From positions 372,001 to 436,000 of the forward strand of contig CAVXXT010000007.1 in NCBI GenBank assembly GCA_963765815.1: a stretch of 64,000 bases of DNA, in the 5' to 3' direction. The stretch's first letter is position 1; each line of letters starts with the position of its first letter. Both the position numbers and the translations under genes were made by a program. The stretch comes from DATLNF01 sp963765815 (GTDB taxonomy: Bacteria; Actinomycetota; Actinomycetes; BP-191). Of this stretch, positions 23,459 through 31,789 are shown piece after piece. The notes under the pieces are model-generated. The model was not told where the DNA came from. It searched no databases and saw nothing but the letters and a program-made list of their open reading frames with translations.

Positions 23459-24274
23459 GTGGACGTTGCGGCGCGGTTGGCGGAGCTCGCGGGAGCCGAT
23501 CGGGCGGACGCGCTGCTCGCGGGTCAGCGTGAGTTCGATCGGCTCGAGTGGCTCGGCGACAGCGTGCTCGACGTGCTCGTGTCGCGACATCTCTGCCTGA
23601 GCGAGCCGGACACCGTCTCCGTGGAACGGCTGGCGAAGCTGCACTCCGCGCTCGTGAAGGACCTGTCGCTGCGCCGGTCAGCGCAGCGGCACACCTTGCC
23701 GTCAGTGCAGCCCGCCGAGCGGCCGCGACGATCGGACGGCGACTCGAGAGGTCGGCAGGGCGACTCGATCGAGGCGTGGATCGGAGCCGCGTGGCTCACC
23801 GGTGGCTGGCCATCTGCGGCGGAGGCGGTGACGCTCGTGGTGCTGAGCGAGATCGACCCCGGACGGCTGCTCGCGAACGCGCAGTGCCCGGTCGAGCTCC
23901 CAGAGGCGCCGAGCGACGTCCGGCAGGCGGCCGCCGGACTCGGCTGGCATCCGCCCGACGACACGTGGCTCTCACTGCTCGTGGCTCCCGTTCCGTTTCG
24001 ACGCCGCCTTGTGGTCGCGGGAACCGCGGCAGTCGAGCTCGCCGCGGCAGCCACGCTCTACGCCGCGCATCCCGGCGACGACGAGGGACAGCTGACCCGG
24101 CGCCGCGCCGCCTTGACCAGCGGCGACGCGCTGACGGCCCGGGCCCGCCGGACCATGCCCCGCCTCAGTGGATTCGAGGCCAACGACCGCCTCCTGCTGG
24201 CGGTCGCGGGGGCCGCGCTTCTCGAGGGCGGGCCGACCGTCGGCGTGGGCGTTGCCGCCACGATTCTCCGGTGA
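23459..24274 (+). CDS. Tandem RNase III-like protein (one active-looking and one degenerate domain)
   Basis: A 271-residue protein that reads as two RNase III folds without a dsRNA-binding domain. Domain 1 (about 1-135) has FDRLEWLGDSVLD with D27, E30 and D34 in the signature positions, and GDSIEAWIGAAWLTGG with D102 and E105, so the four metal-binding acidic residues are present. Domain 2 (about 150-271) keeps the fold pattern (RRRLVVAGTAAVELAAAATL, GQLTRRRAALTSGDAL, ANDRLLLAVAGAALLEGG), but the signature acids are V185 and T189 and the second Glu is L246. It would form an intramolecular pseudo-dimer with one catalytic site. The GTG start is leaderless by sequence. Confidence 0.75.
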   Translation: MDVAARLAELAGADRADALLAGQREFDRLEWLGDSVLDVLVSRHLCLSEPDTVSVERLAKLHSALVKDLSLRRSAQRHTLPSVQPAERPRRSDGDSRGRQGDSIEAWIGAAWLTGGWPSAAEAVTLVVLSEIDPGRLLANAQCPVELPEAPSDVRQAAAGLGWHPPDDTWLSLLVAPVPFRRRLVVAGTAAVELAAAATLYAAHPGDDEGQLTRRRAALTSGDALTARARRTMPRLSGFEANDRLLLAVAGAALLEGGPTVGVGVAATILR

Positions 24275-24308
24275 CGGCGCGCATCGTCCGCGGCCTGCCC
24301 CGTCGGGC

Positions 24309-25352
24309 TCAGGATCGCCGGCGAAGCAGGGTCGCGTAGAGGGTCAGGCCAGGGCCGAACGCCATCGCGACGAGGTGGTCGCCGTCCGCGGGCGGAGCCG
24401 AACGGACCAGCCGGTCCAGCACAATGAGGACCGTCGAGGACGAGCAGTTGCCGTAGTCCCGCAGCGTCTCCCGCGACGCGGTGAGCGCGGTCGACGCGAG
24501 CCCGAGCCGTTCCTCGACGACGTCGAGGATGCGCGGCCCACCCGGGTGCACCGCCCAGCCCGCCACGTCGCCGATCTCCAGCCCGTGCCGGCCCAGGAGC
24601 TCGTCGGTGACGGACCGCACGTGCTTGGCCAGCACCTTCGGCACGTTGGGCGACAGGCCCATCCGGAAGCCGGTGTCGGTGACGTCCCACGTCATGTCGC
24701 CGTGGTGCTCGACGTCGGTCGACGCGACGACGTCGACCACCTCGAGCCCCGGTGCGTCCGGCCGGATGACGACGGCGGCCGCCGCGTCGGAGAACAGCGC
24801 GTGCGCGACCATCTGCTGCACGTCGTCGGTGCCCGGCTGGACGTGCAGGCTGGGCAGCTCGACGCAGAGCATCACCGCGGTGAGCCCGCGGGCGCGGACG
24901 GCGTCGGAGACCGACGCGAGCCCGGGTACGGCGGCGTAGCAGCCCATGTGCCCGACGACGAGGCGCTGCACGGTCGACGGCATCCCGAGGTCGCGGGCCA
25001 GCAGGATGTCGATGCCCGGCGTGACGTAGCCGGTGCAGGAGACGACGCCGAACAGGTCGACGTCGGCCGCGGCGACGCCGGCCTGCTCCAGCGCGCTGCC
25101 GACGGCGTCCTTGCCGAGCGGCATCGCCTCCGCCAGGTAGCGGCGCATCCGGTCACCGGTGCCCCAGCCGCTCACGTCCTCGACCCGGGGGTCGACGACG
25201 CCGTGGCGGGTGGAGATGCCGGAGCTGCTCCAGATGCGCTCGGCGACCTCGCTCCCGCCGTACACGTCGCGGAAGCAGTCGTCCCACAGGCCCTGCTGGT
25301 CCATCGGCCCGGGTACGGCGATGCCGACGCCCTGGACTGCCGCCGTCACCAT
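24309..25352 (-). CDS. Type III polyketide synthase
   Basis: A 347-residue chalcone-synthase-fold enzyme with the full triad: C138 in VGHMGCYAAVPG, H269 in WAVHPGGPRILD and N302 in DYGNCSSST. Type III PKSs condense a starter acyl-CoA with malonyl-CoA units to pyrones, resorcinols or naphthols. The starter cannot be read, but neighbours (an acyl-CoA-dehydrogenase-like enzyme and a methyltransferase upstream in the same operon, a UbiA prenyltransferase nearby) suggest a modified phenolic lipid or terpenophenol. The start overlaps the end of the upstream gene by 7 bp. Confidence 0.93.
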   Translation of the reverse strand: MVTAAVQGVGIAVPGPMDQQGLWDDCFRDVYGGSEVAERIWSSSGISTRHGVVDPRVEDVSGWGTGDRMRRYLAEAMPLGKDAVGSALEQAGVAAADVDLFGVVSCTGYVTPGIDILLARDLGMPSTVQRLVVGHMGCYAAVPGLASVSDAVRARGLTAVMLCVELPSLHVQPGTDDVQQMVAHALFSDAAAAVVIRPDAPGLEVVDVVASTDVEHHGDMTWDVTDTGFRMGLSPNVPKVLAKHVRSVTDELLGRHGLEIGDVAGWAVHPGGPRILDVVEERLGLASTALTASRETLRDYGNCSSSTVLIVLDRLVRSAPPADGDHLVAMAFGPGLTLYATLLRRRS

Positions 25353-26513
25353 CGGCTCACCTCGCTCGCGTTCGGGTCAAGCCCCAATGAAACCGCGCCC
25401 AGCCAGTCGGCGCAGACGTCACTCGTCGCCGGCTGCAGCGACCCGCAGCGCGCGTCGCGGTAGAGCCGCTCCAGCGGGTTGCCGCGCCGGGTCGCCGACG
25501 TGCCGCACGCCTCGAGCATCGACGCGGCGACCTCCTGCGCAGTCTCGCCGGCGAGCAGCTTGGCCCGGTAGACCCAGCGGTTGGTCTCGGGGTCACCCGG
25601 CGCCGCGTCGACGCGCGCCGCGGCATCCTGGACGACGAGCCGAGCGGCCTCGACGGCGGCGTCGGCACGACCGACGCGCGCCCGGACCGCGGGCAGGTGC
25701 GTGAGGCCGCGCTGCCCGATGTGACTCGACCGCCGCGTCCACCGCCGCCCGCGCGACACCGACGTAGACCGCGGCGTACGACGCGACGAGCCACTGCGGC
25801 ATGACCTGGGCGAGCAGCACCGCGAGGCCCTCGACGCCGCCGAGCAGCGCGTCGTCGGGCGCGACCACGTCGAGCTCGAGGTCGTGACTCGCGGTCGCGC
25901 GCATGCCGAGCGGGTCCCAGGTCTCGTGCACCACGAGACCGGGCCCGGCCGGCACGAGGAACTGGCTGATCCGGGGCGGATCGCCGTCGACGGAGCGCGC
26001 CACGACGAGATAGGCGTCGGCGTGCCCGGCGCCCGAGCAGAACGTCTTGCGGCCGCGGATGCGCCAGCCGTCGCCCTCGCGCTGGTACGTCGTCGTCATC
26101 GCGGTGAAGCGCGACCCGGCACCGCGCTCGCTCATCGCGACGGCGTACAGGGCACCCTCCGCAGCTGCTGCCAGGACGGAGTCGCGCGCGGCGAAGAAGG
26201 AGTCGGGAGCGCCGAGCGCTCGGGCCAGCTCCTCGGGCGTGCTGGCGAGCGCGCCGGTGACGGAGGCGTGCATGTTGTAGACCAGCGCGGTCGCGCCGCT
26301 GCCGCGGGCGAGCTCGTATGCGACGTCGGCGTAGTCGGCGAAGCCCGCGCCGAGGCCGCCGAGTGCGGTGGGCACCATCAGCCCGAGCAGGCCGCCGGCG
26401 CGCAGGTCGTCGAAGTCGGCCTTCGGGAACGACGCGTCGCGGTCGTGGTCGGCCGCGCGCTCGGCGAGCGCCGGGGCGAGCCGGCGCGCGACGTCGACCG
26501 GGGCCTCCGTCAC
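25346..26513 (-). CDS. Acyl-CoA dehydrogenase-family flavoprotein, with one frameshift
   Basis: About 388 residues after correction. The N-terminal half has ADFDDLRAGGLLGLMVPTAL, AVAMSERGAGSRFTAMTTTY and IRGRKTFCSGAGHADAYLVV (acyl-CoA dehydrogenase middle domain). Near 25720-25726 the frame shifts and the C-terminal helical domain continues as GQRGLTHLPAVRARVGRAD and then RAKLLAGETAQEVAASMLEA. One extra base explains the shift. The catalytic Glu of classical dehydrogenases is not evident, so it may be an oxidase or hydroxylase-type member. The GTG at 26513 overlaps the methyltransferase stop. It likely tailors the type III PKS starter or product. Confidence 0.8.
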
Positions 26514-27232
26514 GCCGCCTCCTTCCGGCCGTGCGCCTGGAAGACGCTCGCGGTGGACCGTGTGGGCAGCATCCGCACCGCTGGGCGACGGCCGAGCAGC
26601 CAGCGCAGGTAGTCGCCCGGGTGCGGTCGCAGGCCGCGGACCGTGAGGGAGATGCCGTGGCCGGCGCAGAGCTCGACGAGTCGCGCCGGGGAGACGAACA
26701 GCGCAGGGTCGTGGATGTGCCGCGGCGGGCCGCCGGGCATCCGCTCGCCGATCCACACCATGGTGATCCGGCAGATCAGCGTGTCGGCGAGGGTGTCGAC
26801 GACGAGGGTGCCCCCGGGCTTGAGGACCCGGGCCAGCTCGGCGACGACGGCCGGCAGGTCGGTGACGTGCTCGAGCACCTCGCCCGCGACCACCACGTCG
26901 GCGCAGGCGTCGCGCAGCGGGAGCCGCGCCGCGTCGCCGCGGATCGGCTCGACGCCGTGGTGTCGCGCGATCTGCAGGGCGCTCTCGGTGAGGTCGACGC
27001 CGATGTGCCGGAATCCCTTGGCGTACGGCGCGAGCAGGCCGCCGCCGCACGCGACGTCGACCAGCACCTGGCCGTCAGACGGCTCGGGCAGCAGGGCGCC
27101 GCGGGCCTCGGCCAGCCAGTGCAGCGCCGCGAACTGGCCGCGCTCGGCCCACCACTCGCCGGCCAGGTCGTCGTACTGCGCGAGGTCGTTCCGGGGCCGG
27201 ATCGGGCCGGCTGGACGGCGGCGGTTGGACAT
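26510..27232 (-). CDS. SAM-dependent methyltransferase (UbiG-like)
   Basis: A 240-residue class I methyltransferase: motif I VLVDVACGGGLLAPYA, motif II GVDLTESALQIAR, VVAGEVLEHVTDLPAVV and LKPGGTLVVDTL. Its overall shape matches UbiG/Coq3 O-methyltransferases acting on phenolic lipids, which fits an operon that ends in a type III PKS. The ATG at 27232 was chosen; 43 upstream residues in the same frame lack methyltransferase features. It is the first gene of the operon. Confidence 0.85.
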   Translation of the reverse strand: MSNRRRPAGPIRPRNDLAQYDDLAGEWWAERGQFAALHWLAEARGALLPEPSDGQVLVDVACGGGLLAPYAKGFRHIGVDLTESALQIARHHGVEPIRGDAARLPLRDACADVVVAGEVLEHVTDLPAVVAELARVLKPGGTLVVDTLADTLICRITMVWIGERMPGGPPRHIHDPALFVSPARLVELCAGHGISLTVRGLRPHPGDYLRWLLGRRPAVRMLPTRSTASVFQAHGRKEAA

Positions 27233-27384
27233 GTGGGCAGTTTTTCCGGTTCGGCCGACGGTGTCGACTCCGGCGCTTAACCTGGCGAAGCAGACAGCAG
27301 AGTGTGCCGCGAGCAAACGGCTCTCACCACGTTTACTCCATGTGGGCCAACCCCGGCCCACCCGTCGGCCGGAGGCACTCGAAC

Positions 27385-29283
27385 GTGACCCGTACCCGAA
27401 AGATCCTCGCCGCGACGATGCTGCTCGCGGCCGGCGCCGCCAGCGCGATCGTCCTGTCCACCCCAGCGAGCGCTGCGCGACCCGACGGGAGCGGCGGCGG
27501 CGGCCAGGCCAACGAGTCCGGCCTCGAGCCGGGCCAGAGCTACCAGCGCTTCATCGTCCACTTCGCCGACCCCGCTGCCGCCAAGCGCAACGACGACAGT
27601 GCGCGCAGCGAGATCGCCGCTGTGCAGCAGTCGTCGGGTCACGGCCTCGCGTTCACCCGACGACTGTCGACCACCGGCGCGCTCGTCACCGTCGACCGCC
27701 CGCTCGACGTCGACGAGTCGAAGTCGCTGATGGCCCGGTTCGTCGAGCGGCCGAGCGTCGCCTACGTCGAGCCCGACGTCGTCATGTCGGCGACGTTCGT
27801 CCCCAACGACACCAGCTACCCGAGCCAGTGGGACTACTTCGAGGCGACCGCCGGCATGAACCTGCCGACCGCCTGGGACAGCGCGACCGGCGCCGGCGTC
27901 GTCGTCGCCGACATCGACACCGGCATCACGAACCACTCCGACCTCAACGCGAACGTTGTTGCCGGCTACGACTTCATCTCCAGCGCCACCACGGCGAGAG
28001 ATGGCAACGGGCGGGACAGCAACCCCGCCGACGAGGGCGACTGGTACAACCTCGGCGACTGCATCGGCGGCACCTCGTCGAGCAGCTCGTGGCACGGCAC
28101 GCACACAGCGGGCACCATCGCGGCGGTCGCCAACAACGCCAAGGGCATCAGCGGCGTCGCGTTCAACGCGAAGGTGCAGGCGGTCCGTGTCCTCGGACGC
28201 TGCGGCGGCACCCTGGCCGACATCGCCGACGCCGTCACGTGGTCCTCGGGTGGCACGGTGACCGGCATCCCGGCCAACGCGACCCCGGCGAAGGTCATCA
28301 ACATGAGCCTGGGCGGCAGCGGCACCTGCGGCGCGACGTACCAGAACGCGATCAACGGCGCAGTGGCTCGCGGTACGACGGTCGTCGTCGCGGCGGGCAA
28401 CAACAACGCCGACACGAGCGGCTATCAGCCCTCGAGCTGCGCCAACGTCGTCAACGTCGCGTCGAGCGACCGTCAGGGCAACCGGGCGTCGTACTCCAAC
28501 TACGGGGCACTCGTCGACGTGACCGCGCCCGGCGGCGAGACCGCGACGCAGGCCAACGGCGTGCTCTCGACCCTCAACACGGGTACGACGACGCCGGGCA
28601 CGGAGGCTTACGCGTACTACCAGGGCACCAGCATGGCGACGCCTCACGTCACCGGCCTCGTCGCCTTGATGCTCAGCGTCAAGTCGATGACGCCGGCCGA
28701 GGTGGAGTCGACGCTCAAGGCCAACACCCGACCGCTGGTCGGCACCTGCTCCGGTGGCTGCGGCGCGGGTCTGGTCGACGCGACCAAGACGATCCTGTCG
28801 CTCGGCACCACGCCGACGCCGACGCCGACCGTCTCGGTGTCGCCATCGGCCTCGCCGTCGGCCAGCCCGAGCGCGTCGGCGAGCCCGACCGCGTCGTCCA
28901 GCCCGTCGCCGACGGTCGCGCCGACCACGCCGCCGGCGCAGCAGTCGTTCTTCGAGAACACGACCGACTACCCGATCACCGACCGGGCGACGACGGACAG
29001 CCCCATCGCGGTCAGCCGCACCGGCAACGCGCCGTCGACGCTGAAGGTGGGCGTCAACATCGTGCACACCTACCGCGGCGACCTGCAGATCGACCTGGTC
29101 GCCCCGGACGGCTCGCTCTACCGGCTCAAGAACAGCAGCAACTCCGACTCGGCCGACAACGTCGTGGCGACGTACACGGTCAACGCGTCCACCGAGGTCG
29201 CCAACGGCACGTGGAAGCTGCGCGTCTACGACCGCTACAACGGCGACACCGGCTACACCAACAGCTGGAGCCTGCAGTTCTAA
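27385..29283 (+). CDS. Secreted S8 (subtilisin/kexin-like) serine protease with P domain
   Basis: A 632-residue secreted protease: signal peptide (hydrophobic core AATMLLAAGAASAIVL, cleavage near TPASA, residue 30), I9-like propeptide (about 50-135), catalytic domain with D178 in DIDTGI, H237 in HGTH and S416 in GTSMATP, a Pro/Ser/Thr linker (about 473-515), and a C-terminal P/proprotein-convertase beta-sandwich ending NSWSLQF. GTG 27385 follows GGAGG and starts the signal peptide; upstream in-frame codons add an unlikely N-terminus. Probably an extracellular digestive or processing protease. Confidence 0.93.
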   Translation: MTRTRKILAATMLLAAGAASAIVLSTPASAARPDGSGGGGQANESGLEPGQSYQRFIVHFADPAAAKRNDDSARSEIAAVQQSSGHGLAFTRRLSTTGALVTVDRPLDVDESKSLMARFVERPSVAYVEPDVVMSATFVPNDTSYPSQWDYFEATAGMNLPTAWDSATGAGVVVADIDTGITNHSDLNANVVAGYDFISSATTARDGNGRDSNPADEGDWYNLGDCIGGTSSSSSWHGTHTAGTIAAVANNAKGISGVAFNAKVQAVRVLGRCGGTLADIADAVTWSSGGTVTGIPANATPAKVINMSLGGSGTCGATYQNAINGAVARGTTVVVAAGNNNADTSGYQPSSCANVVNVASSDRQGNRASYSNYGALVDVTAPGGETATQANGVLSTLNTGTTTPGTEAYAYYQGTSMATPHVTGLVALMLSVKSMTPAEVESTLKANTRPLVGTCSGGCGAGLVDATKTILSLGTTPTPTPTVSVSPSASPSASPSASASPTASSSPSPTVAPTTPPAQQSFFENTTDYPITDRATTDSPIAVSRTGNAPSTLKVGVNIVHTYRGDLQIDLVAPDGSLYRLKNSSNSDSADNVVATYTVNASTEVANGTWKLRVYDRYNGDTGYTNSWSLQF

Positions 29284-29310
29284 CGTCCAGCTGAACCACG
29301 ACAGGTAGTT

Positions 29311-29346
29311 CCGAGAGCCCCCGGCCGCCAGGCCGGGGGCTCTCGG
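29311..29346 (+). terminator. Strong hairpin after the protease gene
   Basis: A perfect 16-bp stem (29311-29326 with 29331-29346) and a 4-nt loop, 28 bp after the protease stop. This is one of the most stable hairpins in the window. There is no T-run, as often in actinobacteria. Confidence 0.8.
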
Positions 29347-29377
29347 CGCGCTGGACCGGTAGACAAGACTGGGGCGC

Positions 29378-30211
29378 ATGAGAGGCCTCATCAAGGCGTG
29401 CCACCCCGAGCCGACGGCCGCCGTAACCACCCTCATGACCGCGCTCGCCGTCGCGGCCGGCCGCGGCTGGGGCAGCCTCTGGGTGCTGGCCGGCGTCCTG
29501 GCCGGCCAGCTGTCGGTCGGCTGGAGCAACGACTGGATCGACCGTGATCGCGACCTGAAGGCGGACCGCGCCGACAAGCCGATCGTCTCGGGCGCGGTGT
29601 CCGCGCGCACCGTCGGCATCGGCGCGGCGGTCGCCCTGGTCGCCTGCGTGCCGCTGAGCTTCGCGTCGGGGCCCCGCGCCGCGGCGGCGCACCTGACCGG
29701 GGTCGCGTTCGCGTGGGCCTACAACCTCCGGCTCAAGTCCACCCCGCTGTCTCCGCTCCCCTACGTCGTCGCGTTCGGGCTGCTGCCGTCGTACGTCACG
29801 TTCGGCCTGCCGGGCTCGCCGGCCGCGCCGTGGTGGGCGACGCTCGCCGGCGGTCTGCTCGGCGCGGGTGCGCACTTCGCCAACACGGTGCCCGACCTCG
29901 CGACCGACGCGCAGACGGGGGTCCACGGCCTGCCGCACCGGGTCGGGCTCACCTGGTCCGTGGCGCTCGCCGCCTCCCTGCTCGGCGGCGCCGTCGTCGT
30001 CCTCGCGATCGCTCCGGCGCTCGACGGCGACGGCACCGGCACCGCGGGCACGGCGGCGACCACGGCAGCCACCGCGGTCGCGCTGATCTGCGTCGCCGGT
30101 GTCGTCGTCGCCGGCCTGCGCGGGCACCCACGCCTCGGCTGGCGCCTCACCCTGGTCACCGCCGCGGTCGCCGTCGGCCTGCTCATCGCCAGAGGCGCCT
30201 CCCTCGCCTGA
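29378..30211 (+). CDS. UbiA-family prenyltransferase
   Basis: A 277-residue membrane protein with about eight hydrophobic segments and both Asp-rich prenyl-diphosphate motifs: NDWIDRDRDLKADRADKP near residue 52 and the PDLATDAQTG block near residue 176. UbiA enzymes join a prenyl chain to an aromatic or polar acceptor at the membrane (ubiquinone, menaquinone, haem O or a natural product). It is separated from the type III PKS operon only by the protease, so a prenylated phenolic product is possible, but a housekeeping acceptor is not excluded. Confidence 0.88.
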   Translation: MRGLIKACHPEPTAAVTTLMTALAVAAGRGWGSLWVLAGVLAGQLSVGWSNDWIDRDRDLKADRADKPIVSGAVSARTVGIGAAVALVACVPLSFASGPRAAAAHLTGVAFAWAYNLRLKSTPLSPLPYVVAFGLLPSYVTFGLPGSPAAPWWATLAGGLLGAGAHFANTVPDLATDAQTGVHGLPHRVGLTWSVALAASLLGGAVVVLAIAPALDGDGTGTAGTAATTAATAVALICVAGVVVAGLRGHPRLGWRLTLVTAAVAVGLLIARGASLA

Positions 30212-30225
30212 TCACCCACTCGCCG

Positions 30226-30307
30226 CCACCCTCCGACGAAACGCGACCCGGTCGCAGCCCCCGCACGGAAATCGACGGATTGCGACCCGGTCGCGTTTCG
30301 TCGGGTG
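30226..30307. repeat. Hairpin element with paired GCGACCCGGTCGC palindromes, copy 2
   Basis: Two GCGACCCGGTCGC copies (30243-30255 and 30282-30294) inside an outer repeat, ACGAAACGCG pairing with CGCGTTTCGT. It shares GCAGCCCCCGCAC between the palindromes with the element at 13704-13777. It lies just past the UbiA stop and before radA, so it probably ends UbiA transcription. Confidence 0.7.
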
Positions 30308-30362
30308 GTGGCGCCGGTGCACAGGCGGCGCGGCGTACGCCGATCGTGTCGGTGCGCGCGGC

Positions 30363-30368
30363 TAGCCT
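30363..30368 (+). promoter_or_regulatory. radA: Candidate -10 box of leaderless radA
   Basis: TAGCCT, then 6 nt, then the ATG at 30375. No ribosome-binding sequence is visible. Confidence 0.45.
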
Positions 30369-30374
30369 CGGGGG

Positions 30375-31769
30375 ATGTCGACGAAGAGCACCGCGACGCG
30401 AGCGCCGTACCGCTGTGGCGAGTGCGGCCAGACCGCGAGCAAGTGGGTCGGGCGCTGCCCCGAGTGCCAGGCCTGGGGCTCGATGGCCGAGGTCGGCGCG
30501 GTCGAGGCGAAGGCGGTCCGGCCGAGCGCGGTGACAACCCGCGCGCGGCCGATCGGCGAGGTCGACATGACCAGCGCCGACACGCGTACGACGGGCGTCG
30601 GCGAGCTCGACCGGGTCCTCGGCGGCGGGCTCGTGCCCGGATCCGTCGTGCTTCTCGCCGGTGAGCCCGGCGTCGGCAAGTCGACGCTGCTGCTCGAGGT
30701 CGCGCACCAGTCGGCCACCGCAGAGCACCGCTCGCTCATCGTCTCCGGCGAGGAGTCGGCGGCGCAGGTGCGGCTGCGCGCCGGCCGCACCGGCGCGCTG
30801 TCGCCGCACCTCTACCTGGCCAGCGAGACCGACCTCGGCGCGGTGCTCAGCCACATCGACGAGGTCGCGCCGTCGCTGCTCGTCATCGACTCGATCCAGA
30901 CGCTCGCGCACCCTGAGGTCGACGGCGGCGCCGGCGGCGTGACGCAGGTGCGCGCGTGCGCCGCGGCGCTGATCAAGGTGGCCAAAGAGCGCGGCATCGC
31001 CACCGTGCTCGTCGGCCACGTCACGAAGGACGGCTCGATCGCCGGGCCGCGCGTCCTCGAGCACCTCGTCGACGTCGTCCTGCACTTCGAGGGCGACCGG
31101 CACGCCAGCCTGCGCATGGTCCGCGCGGTGAAGAACCGCTTCGGCGCAGCCGACGAGGTCGGCTGCTTCGAGCTGACCGAGGGCGGCATCGTCGGCCTGC
31201 CGGACCCGTCCGGGCTGTTCCTGTCGCACCGCAGCGAGCCGGTGTCCGGCACGGCGGTCACCGTCACCGTCGAAGGACGTCGGCCGCTGGTAGCCGAGGT
31301 GCAGGCACTGGTCGCGCCGACCAGCCTGCCCGCCCCACGACGCGCGTGCAGTGGTCTCGACAGCGCGCGGGTAGCGATGATCCTCGCTGTCGTCGAGCGT
31401 CGCGGCGGGATCACCCTGTCGATGAAGGACGTCTACTCCGCGACCGTCGGCGGCGTACGGCTGACCGAGCCCGCGACGGACCTCGCGGTCGCCCTCGCCG
31501 TCGCGAGTGCGGCGAGCGATCGGCCCCTGCCCGGCGGGATGGTCGCGCTCGGCGAGGTCGGGCTGGCCGGCGAGGTACGCCGGGTGTCCGGCGTCGCGCG
31601 CCGGCTGGCCGAGGCGGCGCGGCTCGGCTTCACCATCGGGCTGGTGCCGCAGGGGTGCGGCGCCGACGCGCCGGCCGGCATGAAGGTGATCGAGGTCGGC
31701 GATCTCGCGTCGGCGCTGCACGTCGCGACCCGCTCTGCGCGCGTCGTGAGCCTGCCCGCAGCGACCTGA
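30375..31769 (+). CDS. radA: DNA repair protein RadA
   Basis: RadA/Sms (464 residues), a branch-migration motor in recombinational repair. It has an N-terminal C4 zinc finger (YRCGECGQTASKWVGRCPEC), Walker A EPGVGKST near residue 97, Walker B LLVIDSIQT, the RadA-specific KNRFG motif, and a C-terminal Lon-protease-like domain without the protease Ser. It precedes disA, the common actinobacterial radA-disA order. Confidence 0.96.
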   Translation: MSTKSTATRAPYRCGECGQTASKWVGRCPECQAWGSMAEVGAVEAKAVRPSAVTTRARPIGEVDMTSADTRTTGVGELDRVLGGGLVPGSVVLLAGEPGVGKSTLLLEVAHQSATAEHRSLIVSGEESAAQVRLRAGRTGALSPHLYLASETDLGAVLSHIDEVAPSLLVIDSIQTLAHPEVDGGAGGVTQVRACAAALIKVAKERGIATVLVGHVTKDGSIAGPRVLEHLVDVVLHFEGDRHASLRMVRAVKNRFGAADEVGCFELTEGGIVGLPDPSGLFLSHRSEPVSGTAVTVTVEGRRPLVAEVQALVAPTSLPAPRRACSGLDSARVAMILAVVERRGGITLSMKDVYSATVGGVRLTEPATDLAVALAVASAASDRPLPGGMVALGEVGLAGEVRRVSGVARRLAEAARLGFTIGLVPQGCGADAPAGMKVIEVGDLASALHVATRSARVVSLPAAT

Positions 31770-31776
31770 GGATCAC

Positions 31777-31782
31777 TACACT
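31777..31782 (+). promoter_or_regulatory. disA: Candidate -10 box of leaderless disA
   Basis: TACACT, then 7 nt, then the GTG at 31790. This lies 8 bp after the radA stop, so disA may be transcribed independently of radA. Confidence 0.4.
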
Positions 31783-31789
31783 TCGCACG

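Noticed and set aside
28800..28940. Tandem repeat of short GC-rich units
   Set aside because: It encodes the Pro/Thr/Ser linker of the subtilase; the periodicity comes from repeated codons.
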